A DNA stretch of 64,000 nucleotides from Gnetum montanum (Eukaryota > Streptophyta > Gnetopsida > Gnetales > Gnetaceae). Within the stretch, counting starts at the first letter, position 1. Every line of letters begins with the position of its first letter. Location: assembly GCA_015680685.1 (NCBI GenBank), contig MNCI01026893.1, forward strand, positions 220,829 to 284,828. Direction: 5' to 3'. The notes under the pieces are model-generated. The model searched no databases. It saw nothing but the letters and a program-made list of their open reading frames with translations, and was not told where the DNA came from. Below are positions 22,575-34,089 of the stretch, one piece after another. Made by a program: the position numbers and the translations under genes.

Positions 22575-24069
22575 CTAGGAAAATCTGCTTCTTAACCCAA
22601 CACAGGTTGAGTAAGACGTAAGGCCAAGGCGCTCCACCAGGGCCTTCGTCTGCATCATCACCCCCCACTTGGAAGGGCAACTCGGCCCATGCATTTTCAT
22701 TTGAGGATCATCTTGTTGAGCCGATCCCTCTGCTAGATGGTCAGTGTAAGCTATGATAGGTACTTCATTCTCAAAAGTTATGACCTCTGAGTCTTGTTCC
22801 ATGTCTATGTTCTAGATTACTTGCATTGCTACTTCGTCATCATGGATCACCACCTCTCTTCCTATGTAAGGCAAGTGGATCTCCTGGTGTATGGATGAAG
22901 AAACAACCCTAAGTTGTGCTAACCATGATCTCCCCAAGATTAGGTTAAACCTAGGAATTTATTTGACCATGATGAATGTTGCGTTTATGAGGAATTGGTC
23001 CCCTGCTATGAAGTCTATGTGGACTGTACCTTTCATGACAACTCGTGCCCCATTGAACATCCTCAGGCATGACGTCATTGTGGGCTTGATCTAGTCTACC
23101 AATCCCAACTTTCCCATAATGGGAAAGGTGATGGCATTCATGGAAGCCCCATCATCAACGTGTACCCTTTGGATCTGATGTTGGCTGACCCGAATTATGA
23201 TGAAAAGGGGTGCCGTAGTCACCTGACCCCTTTCAGGATCTTCCTTAATAGCGTCATTGCAAAAGGTTAGTTGAGGTAGTTTTGGCTCTACAGGTGCAGG
23301 GGGAAGCATGACCGAGTAGATCACTTCTTCCTCTACTAACATGTCTTCGTTGATCGGAGTCGCTGTCAACATGTGGATCAGAACCTCGCGGTGTGGGATA
23401 GATGTCACAATCAAGTCATACAAGCTCAATGTAGTGTTTTCCTATTTTAGAGCTTGTTTGACCTGAGTGAGGGCATCCAAGAGATCTTGGCCACCCCCCT
23501 ATTTAACACTCTCCTACTTTTCTACCTGTCCCAAAAGACGAATTTCCCAAGGAGGGGACACCTCGGATATAGGTTTAGACCCTTGTTGGCAGAGTGGCGT
23601 AGGCTGTGTGTTCATATCGACATTCATCTTTTGTGATAAAGGCATAGATGTAGGGGGTGAAGACATAAGCTTGGGGGTACCTTGGATAGTACCTCCCTTC
23701 GACATCTCACTCGCGAAGAAAACTTCTCACCTTTTAGGACGAAGAAAGCTACTCAGCTATTTTTTGTGGGATGGGGGCCATCGAGGGCTTCGGCCCCCTA
23801 ATGACAAGTGGAGCTAAAGGTGTTAATGAGTGGGGCCATGTGGCTCTACTAATAGGTGGTGCAGAGGTGGATGCCCATGGTGGGACTCTTAAGACAAATG
23901 GCTGTTGCAAGCTTTGAATAGCAGCTAGTGGTGCTGGTGCACTACGCTGAGGCACATGGATCACGAATGGCTGGTGGGGTGGCCTAGGATCATTGTCAAT
24001 GTTGATGGTGTTGATTACGTAACTGGCATTGTTGGTGTTGAGGGGATCTATGTAGACATACATAGATTA
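22575..24069 (-). pseudogene. Protease region of element 1
   Basis: The minus strand shows QLTFCNDAIKEDPERGQVTT, a typical pre-protease linker, then the active site VHVDDGASMNAI near 23150, a flap-type region (VVMKGTVHIDFIAGDQF) and NLILGRSWLAQLR near 22940. The open part is 23429-23091; the rest has stops and small shifts. A Pro/Ala-rich linker (23749-24063) joins it to gag. After the protease the coding text stops near 22575, and the minisatellite and antisense gene follow before RT. A donor-like CTGT then GTTGGG lies near 22600. Confidence 0.82.
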
Positions 24070-26361
24070 GTTTTCAGGGCACACTTGGTTGCTTTCGTCC
24101 AACACCAGCTTCCCGTGGTCGATTAATCTTTGTATGTCATCCTGCAACGCTAGACAGTAATTCGCGTTGTGACCACACTGTTGGTGATAGTCATAAAACC
24201 TTTCCAGCCCCTAGGAACTAGAGGCTCATTGGGTAGGGCCAAAGAGGGGTTCCTAATGAGCTCGTAGTAGTGTTGATGTCTCACAATTGCTTCTTCCGAC
24301 ATCTGCTTATGTTGGATGTATCCCGCTGCCAATAGCTGCTTTAGAAGCTCTAAAGGCTTAAGAGGCAGTGGGGTGTACCTTGAGCAGTCTTTGCGCTCAA
24401 AGTTGGATTTGGATTATGTAAATGTCTTAGGCATAGGTATAGCAGGTTATGGTACGTGGCCATGTTTGGGGACTGGTTTAGCTGCAGGTATGGTCGTTTT
24501 CTTGCTATTCTTTCTACCATTGTTGCTAGGTTTGGGTTTGGCCTCAGTCACCACAATGGCCACTATGGTTGTTGGGGACATATCCTTTTTCTTCTTTGCA
24601 AGGTATTTTTGTAGGAAATGTAGGCCAGGTCTTTGCTTACCTTGATCGCATCCTATATGCTCTGAGTCTGAGTGAAGGCCTGACTAAGAGAGCGAGGAGC
24701 GAGGTAGTACAGCTTGGAATTGAAGAAGTTGTTCACTACACCCTTAAAGACTGTTAGCAAGGGGGCCTCCACGATGGGCTCACGGATTTCATTAAGGGTT
24801 GCGCTCCAACACTAAATGAAATTTTGGACTGGCTCTAGAGGGTCTTGCTTCACACTCATCAGCTAATCTAGTGTGGTTTCCAGCTTCAAGTTGTACTTGA
24901 AGCGTGTCATGAACTAGCTCAGAAGCTCTTCCAGGGTTGAAATAGATGAGCATGGCAGTGCACAGTACCAATCCAAGGCTTTCCCAGCTAAGGACATGGT
25001 GAAGACATGAATAATCATGTGTGGCCATTACTGCAATAGCAGAGACTCAGACTTGAAGGTAACAAGATGTGCGTTGGGATCTCCCTCCCCATCGTACTTC
25101 GTGAAGTGCGGGAGGGACATCCCTGGGGGTAATGTCAAAGCAGGGATTGCAGGGCTGATGGGATCATCCTGGTAAAAGTCCATGACTTGTACTATGTCAG
25201 ACCCAGTAGCTTTGAGGCATTTGATTTTCTCAGTGAGGGTCTAGATGAGCTAGAATGCTTGGTCCAGACTTGGCAACATTGTAGATGATTGGGGAGCTGC
25301 AGAGGTAGCTCCCACCTATGGTATGGCAGGGGTGGCGGCATGACCCATTGGTGGTACCATTGGGATGACCCCCGCAAGTGTTGCTACTTGTGTTGCCCAC
25401 CACCTGATAGGTGGTGTTGTTAGGGAAATCATGGGTTCGGCTACCGGATAGACCGCTTGTGTCATTGGTAGCATAGACCATAGCCCTGTGTTGGGTTGTA
25501 TTGTCTACAAGGCTTGGTGGGTTTGAGAGAAAATGTAGTAAGACATTTGTGACAATTGTGGAATAGGAAAAGAAGCAAATGGGGCCCACCATCTAGATAG
25601 GCTGGGGCCCACCACAGTGGGTGGAACAAACGTGAATGTAGGAATGGAAAAAAAAGTCACGTATGGTTGTGAAGTAGGCATGGTATGAACATGTGGTAGG
25701 GTATCCGTGATTGGCGTATGATGTGCTACAGGAATGGATTGTTGAATAGTTTGCAAAGGAATAGTAGCTGCAAACGAGATAGGAAAAATAGATGAGAGAG
25801 GGCATTGAAACACCATGGGATTGGTGTGGCTATTCATAGAAGTTGTAATCATGGGTTGCAGAAGCGTAAGCGTAATCACACAGGGAGCAGTGATAGACAA
25901 CAGCTTAGCCTAGAAGGACTGGGTAGGAGGGAATATGATTGGGAATCGAGTTCCTCCTATCCATCTTGGAAAGCATCATCTTGGTTGAATGTTGTGTCTT
26001 GTTGGTGCCTAAGCTTCGCCAATTGGATTAGTTGGTCCAGAATCCCTTGGTTTGTCTGTGTTAAAGGTAAAGAAACACTGGGAGTAGGAACAAATTCCTT
26101 CCCATTGTAGTAAGTAAACTCGAAGCTACATTTTTCCTCGAGTTCGTGTACATCCAAGGGTAGATTTTCCAGCACCTTTGCGCATAGGAAGCTGTAACAC
26201 TCATGTTGCTAAGCTAATCCCTTAGGTCCCTAGTTTTGGATTCTAAGGGATCGACATGTTTCCAACATCAGATTTAGCGATTTTTCAGCACTAGTAGTGC
26301 CTTGAACCGTGATGGGAACTTCAATGTTGAAGGTATTAGAGACAGTGTTCGAAAAAGCCAT
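24070..26361 (-). pseudogene. gag of element 1
   Basis: The minus-strand ATG at 26361 (MAFSNTVSNTFNIEVPITV) starts the frame; element 2 has a matching ATG. After a Pro/Thr-rich section the Retrotrans_gag core appears at about 24770-25120 (KYDGEGDPNAHLVTFKSES, KALDWYCALP, SISTLEELL, ETTLD). A nucleocapsid-like knuckle follows near 24175 (YDYHQQCGHNANYC): the expected first Cys is Tyr here but Cys in element 2. Many TAG/TAA stops and frameshifts are present. This protein would package element RNA into particles; here it is dead. Confidence 0.82.
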
Positions 26362-26426
26362 TGTTAAGCTACATAGTTATGTAAAAGAGTGCAAAACGAA
26401 CAAAGAGACTAGAAAGAAATAAAAAG

Positions 26427-26880
26427 AAGGCTTTACATCTTGTTGGGTTTCCAAGGAACCATCAAGGCGATTGATCTGTACCACACAAAGCATAAAAAAT
26501 CATAAAATGGTGTTACGTTTATGCTAGTGCATGATTGGATACAGACTGCATGCAAGACTACCATAAGCCGGGCAAGTTAACTAGCGAACAAGGCTTTGCA
26601 TCTTGCAGGGTCCTCGAGGAACCGTCGAAGTGACCAATTTGTACCACATGATACACTAATGTGCGATGAGGTACAGAGCGCATGCAAGACTACCATAAGA
26701 TAGGCTAGTTAACTGGTGATCGGAGGCCTTGTGTTCTATAGGGCTTCCAAGGAACCGTCGAGGCAATCGATCTGCATTGCATAAAGCGTAAACAACTGCA
26801 AGAGGGTGTCAAGTTTATGCTAATGTGTATCAAAGTGTAGAAGGCTTACAAAACTACCATGACACATGGAAAAGGCACCA
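26427..26880 (-). repeat. Leader tandem repeats of element 1 (3 units)
   Basis: Units start at 26427, 26590 and 26723 (163, 133 and about 158 bp). Each begins AAGGCTTT or AGGCCTT, has GAGGAACCGTCGA-like and TGCAAGACTACC boxes, and ends AGTTAACT plus about 10 bp. They lie between the primer-binding site and the gag ATG. Element 2 has five such units. Confidence 0.85.
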
Positions 26881-26883
26881 AAA

Positions 26884-26902
26884 GGCCCTCCTTCTAGTGC
26901 CA
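26884..26902 (-). other. Primer-binding site, element 1
   Basis: The minus strand reads TGGCACTAGAAGGAGGGCC, starting 6 bp after the 5' LTR. The TGG start fits the CCA end of a tRNA. Element 2 has TGGTGCTAGAAGGAGGGCC. I cannot assign the tRNA. Confidence 0.7.
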
Positions 26903-26908
26903 GAAAAC

Positions 26909-28520
26909 TCTAGTGACTGAAAACATTGGCAGCTGGAAAACACTGAGGGGTTGTTAGGCACGACAGTTTTGACCCTATATCCGCAGGAGGGTTGTGCTAG
27001 GTGTGAGCCGATATGGGATGTCCTGAATGGTCTGGTCGATCAGATAGGGACTTAGTCAATGTCTATATAGCCGTTTGCAATGTGTAGTTTGAAAATAGAA
27101 ATGACAGTGCGATGTAATGCTTAAATGTAGAGAAGACAGAAAATAAAGTAAAACGTAGTAATAAGTTGGAAACAAAGTAAAATGTAGTTAGAAAATTGCA
27201 CTACTTCGGAATTAGAAGGTTACTCTGTTAAGATGGATACAGTTGGTTGCATAGTGTTGTAGAGTGCAGAGATCCTGAAAGTAACCAAGACATGTAGAGA
27301 AAAGATGGCTGTGTGCTTGGGCGCAGACTTAGGAGCTGACAATGCGGGAATTCTAACAAGGTGGAAGAAGGGGGATATAGCAAAATGCTAGCTGAGAATG
27401 CTAATTATTTGCAGTGTTAAACAGAAAGCTTATAATGCTCAATGTTACAATGTGCCAGGAATCCGAGAGAGGGAGAGCCAGAGAGAGCCAAAAACTGAAA
27501 ATCCAAAAAATTCTAAAGCCCTTTGAATGTTTCTCATTGGAGTATTTATAGGACCAAGGGCACGTGAAAGAGGTGGTTTGGATGCCACGTGCCTTTGGCC
27601 CACTTTGACTTGTCCGTGATGTATGTTCTAGCATGACCATTAGACATGCATGACCATTGTCACTATGAGTCTGCCATGCCGTAACTATGAGCCTGTTACG
27701 CTGTAATTATGCCGTCAGCATCTAGATATGTGTGCCAATGGTTCAATTAGGTGAAGTGCATTGATGTTACACATCCACCCGCATGATTTGCTGTGCTTCG
27801 TAGCATAGCATGTTTTGCGTAGCATAGCACCTTGTCATGCATTCTGCTACATGTGGGCTGCATGCTTGCTATGCTATTCTATGCTATGTAGTGTGGCGTA
27901 GCGTAGTGACTGGTCTTCGTCACAAAAACTTTGCCAATTTGCAAACTTTACTTCCTACATCGCGAGACTTGAAAACTTTTTGATCCTGCCCTTTGAGCTA
28001 CCTTTTGTCTCTTCCATAGGATTGCTACGCCTCGCTGCACCATGTAGCTTAGCATAGCGTAGCAGCAGACATGCTGTGTTGCTTCTTGATGGAAAGGGAC
28101 ATTGCTAAAGGACTTGAAGTTGGGAAAAGGAGTTGGCTTTATAGTCTTTACCATGCTACGCTACATTGTGTAGCGTAAGGTAGCATGGAACTTCATTTAG
28201 CAATTGTTTTCTGAAGCTTGCTACGCTACATAGCGAGGTGTAGCGTATCATAGCAAACTTCGTGACTTAGAAAACTTGCCAAACTAGTTTGACTTAGAAA
28301 ACTTTGTGCATTGCTTTTGAGCAGGCCATTGGCTGGGTAAACTACTTAGGTGGATAGGCAGGATGATCTATGGAGCCTGTTTAACACCTAAAGTAGAAAA
28401 CTTGTGAAAATGGCTGGCTTGAATTCAGAGCGTTCTCCTCCCGAAGAACTGTCGTAGCACTGCGCAAACTGCAAGGCTTGGTGAAGCATGCATGCCTTCA
28501 AATTTTTTTGGGGTGTTTCA
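26909..28520 (-). repeat. 5' LTR of element 1
   Basis: 1612 bp. The plus-strand end at 26909 is TCTAGTGACTG (TG mutated to TC) and the other end is GGGGTGTTTCA at 28520. It pairs with 9660-11258 and not with the LTRs of element 2, because both share the GAATTCGAG/GAATCCGAG variant where the others read GAAGAGAGCTTGAG. Confidence 0.92.
27542..27551 (-). promoter_or_regulatory. TATA box of the element 1 promoter (CTATAAATAC)
   Basis: This is the copy in the 5' LTR, hence the one that would drive the genomic RNA of element 1 on the minus strand. Confidence 0.7.
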
Positions 28521-28525
28521 CTTAC
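28521..28525. repeat. Target-site duplication CTTAC (right copy, element 1)
   Basis: Identical to 9655-9659. Confidence 0.9.
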
Positions 28526-28947
28526 TATTTTTCTTTTTGATGATGTTCAATGTTAAGAGAAAACTTGAAATCTAAAGGGATTAGAGCCTCAATGTTGGCC
28601 AAGAGAAGGATGTAGAGCTTCAACACTAATGGTTGACAAGATCTACAACAACAATGGATGCCAAGGCTCTCCTTCACTATGTTGATTGATAGAATGGTGG
28701 CTTGTGATAAGTTTGTACAAGTTTTGGCATTAAAATTCCATAAAATCCACATTGGGGTTACCATAATCAATGTGGATGCATGACTTCCACCCTTTAAAAC
28801 CATAAAAAGCTAACATTCTTACCATTTTTAGTAGTTCCAACTTGCACCATTCAACCCTTGGTTCTAAAAGGAGGTCAAACTTTTCTAAAAGAGTCACCTT
28901 GGGTGTATGCCCTAGCTTAACCCCCCTTGGGGGGGGGGGGGGGTTTA
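28526..28947. other. Older locus sequence between the two elements
   Basis: 422 bp of non-coding DNA that was continuous with 9654 on the left and 47147 on the right before the insertions. It ends in C and G homopolymers (28919-28943). I see no domain in it. Confidence 0.7.
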
Positions 28948-28952
28948 GTATG
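28948..28952. repeat. Target-site duplication GTATG (left copy, element 2)
   Basis: GTATG directly precedes TGTAGTGACC. The identical GTATG follows the other LTR at 47142. Confidence 0.9.
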
Positions 28953-30543
28953 TGTAGTGACCAAAAATGTCGGTGGCTAGAAAACACCGAGGGATCAGTT
29001 GGTGCAATAGTTTAGACCTCGTATCCACAGGAGGGCTGTTCTAGATGTGAGAAAATACGGGGCACCTGAACGGTCTGGTCGATCAGATAGGGACTTAATC
29101 GACATCTATATAGGCTTTGCAACATGTAGTTTGAAAATAGAAATGACAATGCGATGTAATGCTTAAATGTAAAGAAGATAGAAATCAGAGTAAAACACAG
29201 TAATAAGCAGGAAATAAAGTAAAATGCAATTAGAAAAATGCACTGCTCCAAAGTTACAAGTCTGCCCTGTTAGGATGGATACAGTCGGTTGCATAGCATT
29301 GCGGAGTGCAGAGATCCCGAAAGTAACCAAGACATGTAGACCAAGGACAACTATGCACTTGGGCATGGACTCAGGAGTTGACCATGTGGGGGTTCTACCA
29401 AGGTGGTAGAAGGGAGATAGAGAAAAATTCAAATTGAGAATGCTAACTTTTTGAAGTGTCAAATAGAAAGCTTACAATGCTCGATGTTACAATGTGCCAG
29501 GAAGAGAGCTTGAGTGCCAAAGAGAGGGAATGTCAAAAAATTGGGAAAAATTCGAACCCTTTGAATGTTACTCATTGGGGTATTTATAGGACCAAGGGTC
29601 TACGAAAGAGGTGGTTTAGATGCCACATGCCCTGGGCCCATGTTGACTTATTTGTGCTGCACGTGCGAACATGACCATTGTAATGTGAGTTTGCAATGCT
29701 GTAACTGCAATCCTGCCATGCCATAATTGCACCATCAGCATATGGAGACATATGCCAACGGTTCAATTAGGTGAGATGCATTGATGTCACACACCCACTC
29801 ACATGCTTTGTTGTGCTTTGTAGTGTAGCATGTCTAGCATAGCGTAGCACCTTTTCGTGCATTCCGTTTCATGTCGGCTGCATGCTTGCTATACTATGCT
29901 ATACTATGTAGCATAGTGACTAGCCTTAGTCGCAAAAAACTTTGCCAATCTATACACTTCGCTGCCTGCATTGTGAGACTTACAAACTTGCTAATCCTTC
30001 CCTTTGAGTTACCTTCTGTCTCTTCTGTAGAATTGCTATGCTTCACTGTGCCATGTAGCTCAATGTAGCATAGCAGCAGACATGGTCCACCACTTCTTGA
30101 CCAAAAGGGACATTACTGAAAGACTTGAAATTGGGTGATGGAACTGGCTGTATAGCTTTTACCATGCTACGCTACCCTATGTAGCATAGCGTAGTGTGGT
30201 ACTTCGTTTTGCAATCATTTTCTGAAGCTTTCTATGCTACATAGTGAGGCGTAGCGTAGCGTAGCAGACTTCGTGACTTAGAAAACTTGTCCAATAGTTT
30301 TGTGCATTCTGAGTGCTATTGCTAACTTCATGCATCGTTTTTGAGCAAGCTGTCGGTTGGGCAGACTACTTAGGTGGACAAGCAAGATGATATGTAGAGC
30401 CTGTTTACACCCAAAGTAGAAAATTTTCCGAACTGGCCAACTTGAGTTTAGAGCGTTCTCCTCTAGAAGAACTACTGTAGTATTGCATGCATTGTAAGGC
30501 CTAGTGAAGCAAGAGTGATTTTAAATTTTTTTGGGGTGTTTCA
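28953..30543 (-). repeat. 3' LTR of element 2
   Basis: 1591 bp, plus strand TGTAGTGACC ... GGGGTGTTTCA, followed by the polypurine tract. It shares with the other LTR of this element the GAAGAGAGCTTGAGTGC variant. A minus-strand TATA box lies at 29580-29589. Confidence 0.92.
29580..29589 (-). promoter_or_regulatory. TATA box in 3' LTR, element 2
   Basis: CTATAAATAC on the minus strand, aligned with the box in the other three LTRs. Confidence 0.65.
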
Positions 30544-30556
30544 TTGGCCCCTCTTT
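30544..30556 (-). other. Polypurine tract, element 2
   Basis: Minus strand AAAGAGGGGCCAA next to LTR start TGAAAC, identical to element 1. Confidence 0.88.
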
Positions 30557-31604
30557 ATCGACGTCTAGAGAACAAGCTCGATAGATGTTGACAAAGAATA
30601 CGAAACACTGTAGAAGGTAAAATGCTAAGGTTGTCGCTCAATGAGTGTCGAGATGTCACTTGGCTGCACTTGAGAGTGTCGCATTGGAGTGAAGAGGTGA
30701 AGTAGGGATGAAGGAGGCATAGGAGAAGGGAAAAGATGAGGTGTAGCTAAATCCCTCATAGGAGTGCTCATGAGGGAGTCATGTGCATTTTCACCTTTGC
30801 TTCAGCCAACCTTTGACCTCCTATAGGATAGGTGTCTTTCCCAGGATGAGTTACGTTACATCCGTGTAGGGCTTCAACCTACCTACAAATTCTTTCCATG
30901 CGACGAGCTATGTTACATGCATCATGGAACTTGCACTGGTGTTTCCCATGCGGTGAGCTGTGTTATGCACATCATGGGAGTTTGCACTCTGTAGTAGTCA
31001 AGCTAGTCAAGGCACTCACTTTGCACTGCTATAGCATTTGCTACTATGGAAAGATGTGCCCTCATGGGCAAAGGTATTTCTTTCTTTAGATGTTGTTGAA
31101 GTCCTTTGGACACCTTTGCTAGTGTTTGGTGTCCAAAGCAGGAAGGCCAACAATGGTTTTGGCAGCGTCTGCCTAGAGGAGCTAGCGTCGAGGGCATCAC
31201 TATGAGTGCAGATGCACTAGAATCCTTGCCAAGGACATGAGTTCCTAGTTTAGCTATGGGATCAGCTACCACATAGCATAACATTTTTGGTAGGGGGTTG
31301 GAGGATAAAAATATTGTGGTTCATCCACAATACTGCCAGAACTCCAGCTATAGGCACTGGCTGAGGAGCTACCGTCAGGGCAAGGGGCCATGGCGACGGT
31401 AGGTCCGGAGGGTCAGTGTGATGTCATATGACATCTCCAGAGGATCAGCATGATGCCAAGGGTGGAAGCATCACACATGTTCTTGACCATGTTCCCATTG
31501 TGTCGTGAACTACGTTTTGGAGCTGCGATGACCCACTCGCGCATCAGCATTATGCCCACTTGTTCGATGTGTATTTGGTGCTGGTGCATGCTAGGGATGC
31601 GACA
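30557..31604 (-). other. Non-coding region between integrase and 3' LTR, element 2
   Basis: Conserved with 11272-12314 of element 1; no supported frame on either strand. Confidence 0.6.
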
Positions 31605-31830
31605 TGAACCCAGTTTAAGGTCTTGGTAGACCATGTGCTATTTAAGGTTCCAGTGGACTGCTATGTCAGTTTAATATTCCAGAAAACTGTACATGCCATA
31701 TTAACGTTGTAGTGGATGCACCATGCCAGTTTTATGTCATAGCGGACGGTGCTCAATGTTGCTAGTCTAATGTCATTGTGGACACTGCTTGGTGCTGCTA
31801 CTAGTTTATCATCATAGCGGATGGTGGTGG
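31605..31830 (-). repeat. Post-integrase minisatellite, element 2
   Basis: Degenerate units with cores CAGTTTAAGGTC, CAGTTTAATATTCC and CTAGTCTAATGTC (plus strand), matching 12315-12555. Confidence 0.7.
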
Positions 31831-31843
31831 CTACCGTTGTGCT

Positions 31844-33159
31844 TCAGACGTAGTACAGCTTAAGGTACGAGTGATTCACTGGGTTGGCGAACTTGTTGTC
31901 ATCCATGTCTGCCAACTTGAAGGCTCCATTCCCGAAGGCTTTAGTGACCATGTAACGACCTTCCTAGTTGGCTGAGAATTTGCTCATGTGCTCACAGACG
32001 ACCTTGAGGATGATGTGTCCCTTCTACATTGGCCGTCGATGCAGGTGTACATGGTGCTTTTGCTGCTACTTTCCCTGGTAGTGCTCGATGCATCTTAGCA
32101 TCTGCAAGCACTCCTCCTCTTTGGAGTCGAGGTCGATGATTCGTGACTCATTGTTCTATGTCTCGCTCACGACGTTGGATAGGATCATCCAAAGTGATGG
32201 TACTTGCAACTCAAGAGGCAACACAACTTCAGATCCATAAATAAGGCTGTAAGGTGTCTTACTTGTTAAGGTCTTGCACATCGTCTAGTAGGCCCACAGA
32301 ACATAGAGGATTTTCTCGTGCCACTGCCTCTTGCTGTTGTTAAGCATCCACCTTAGCAAGTTGATGATGTACTTATTTGTAGACTGTCCTTTTGCCTGCA
32401 GATAATAGGAGGAGGAGAATGATTTCTTAATGCCTAGATTATTGCAGAACGTTTGGGTTTCCATACTACTGAACTGTGGCCCATTTTCATTCACAATAGT
32501 CATTGGAAGCTTGAATCTTATCACAATGTTGTCCAGGATGAAATGGAAAATTTGTTGAGACGTCGTCTTCCTCAGGGAGATAGCTTCCACCCACTTGGTA
32601 AAGTACTTAGTGGTGGTGATAATGAAACTATGCCCTATGGAGGACTTAGGCGTGATAGGCCCTATGAGGTCTAGTCCCCATCGTTGGAAGGGCCACATGA
32701 TTTGCATTGGGTGCAGGTCTACAGGTGCTATGTGTATGAGATTTGCATATGTTTGGCACGTGTCGCACGTCTTGACTTTTGATAGGAAATCAGATTCCAT
32801 GTGGGGCCAGTAGTACCCTAGGCATCTAATTTTTGTAGCCATAGCCCTAGGTGTTATGTGTCCACCACACAGCCCATCATACACTTCATTAACTACCTTC
32901 TACACCTACTCCCCACCCATGCATGCCAGCAATATCCTGTCGTAGGAACATCGGCATAGGACATCACTTCCTAGGAGCACATATTGCCAGGCATGCTTAT
33001 AGATTGCATCTCTTTGGGCAGATGTCAATCCACCTGGGGGCTCACCATGCTGTAGGTAAGTTTTAATGTTGGCGTACCACTCCTGGGTATCCGTAGCACT
33101 GACAGAGTCCATGTGTTCGACCCGAATGATAGGCTCTACACATTTGATGATCAAAGTTG
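31844..33159 (-). pseudogene. Integrase of element 2
   Basis: The minus strand is open from 32884 to 32285: GLCGGHITPRAMATK, YYWPHMESDF, CDTCQTY (zinc-binding), then WGLDLIGPI with the first catalytic Asp. The second Asp is replaced by Glu (IVNENGPQF), and around the third acidic residue the expected GQxEATNK reads GQSTNK, so the catalytic Glu is missing. The enzyme is therefore dead even though the frame is long. The C-terminal domain continues with stops to YLKLYYV and TGA at 31844-31846. Confidence 0.9.
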
Positions 33160-34089
33160 GCAGGTTTGCAAGGGAATGTGATGGAATGTGTAATGCAAGG
33201 ATAGCTAAGGCATCTTCCATGATGTTCTCATTGCGTGGCATGTGTTGCACTTCTATGGTTGTAAATTTCTTAAGCAGGATTTTTGCTAGGTCATAGTAAG
33301 GTTGCAGGTGCATAGCTTTGCAGGCGTAGACCTCGGTGATTTGATTCACGACTAGTTGTGAATCTCCCTGGATTTCCAGGTGTTGCATGCACAATGCTAG
33401 GGTAGTTAAGAGGCCTCTAAGTAGCCCTTCATACTCTGCCACATTGTTGGTGCAAGGGAACATAAAATGATAAGCTAATGGACGCATTTCTCTAGAAGGA
33501 AACATAATGATGTCAGCTGCGCTACCTCCTTGCATGGTTGATGTGCGTCAAAATGTAAAGTGGCTTTGAGATGCGATGGGACAATGTCGATATTACTAAC
33601 ATGCTCATCTCAAAATTCAGGGTCTATGGTGGCCTGGTCATTGACAGGTGAGGCCATGAGTTGGCTTGCTATGGCTTGACCCTTCGTTGACAATTGAATT
33701 ACATAGTGTAAATTGAACTCCATGGTTATTGCCTTTCATTGGGCTATCTTGCTACTTTCATATAGATTGTTAGTAATAGCCTAAAGAATACTGATTTTGC
33801 AAATGATGTTGGTTGTACTAAAAAATAGGTAATGCCTCCACTTTTTTAGTGTGAAGACTAAGGCAAGGTAATTCCTCTCCACTTTGTTGTATTTTACCTC
33901 ATGCGCTATTAGAGTGTGGCTTACATAATACAATAGTATCTCAGAACCGTCATCTCGTTTCTTACATAGCAGTGTCGCGATAGATGTGTCGGAGGTGGTG
34001 AGGTAGACAAAGAAGGATTTGTCCCTTTGTGGTGGATGCACAGTTGGGAGGTGTGAAAGCTCCTTCTTCAGGTTGTTGAAGGCTTGTTG
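33160..34089 (-). pseudogene. RNase H and second RNase H of element 2
   Basis: First RNase H at about 33790-34050 (FFVYLTTSDTSIATLLCKK ... LVFTLKKWRHYLFFS). Second, archaeal-type RNase H at about 33180-33580, open from 33535: FPCTNNVAEYEGLLRGLLTT, IQGDSQLVVNQI and HMPRNENIMEDALAILAL keep the AEYE, GDS and NxxxxDALA motifs. Its N-terminal HFD strand is cut by a small deletion near 33540. Thr again replaces the Asp of the first RNase H, so this loss is shared with element 1 and may be ancestral. Confidence 0.9.

Larger units (their letters stand above)
9660..28520 (-). mobile_element. Complete Tat/Ogre-like LTR retrotransposon, element 1 (18.9 kb)
   Basis: Two LTRs of about 1.6 kb flank an internal region of 15.65 kb, bounded by an exact 5-bp duplication. 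The minus strand carries, in order: 5' LTR, primer-binding site, leader repeats, gag, protease, a plus-strand (antisense) gene, RT, RNase H, second RNase H, integrase, polypurine tract and 3' LTR. A second RNase H of the RVT_3 type after RT is the hallmark of the Tat lineage. The great size and the large protease-RT interval recall Ogre. By eye the two LTRs differ at roughly 10-15 percent of positions, and all coding regions contain stops, so the insertion is old. Confidence 0.93.

Noticed and set aside
24316-24757. Plus-strand frames with hydrophobic residues over gag of element 1
   Set aside because: Antisense of the gag linker; hydrophobicity arises from the complement of Lys/Pro-rich codons.
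26427-26880. Regularly spaced repeats that might suggest a CRISPR array
   Set aside because: Units are whole 133-163 bp tandem repeats without short repeat/spacer structure, in plant DNA, in the leader of a retrotransposon.
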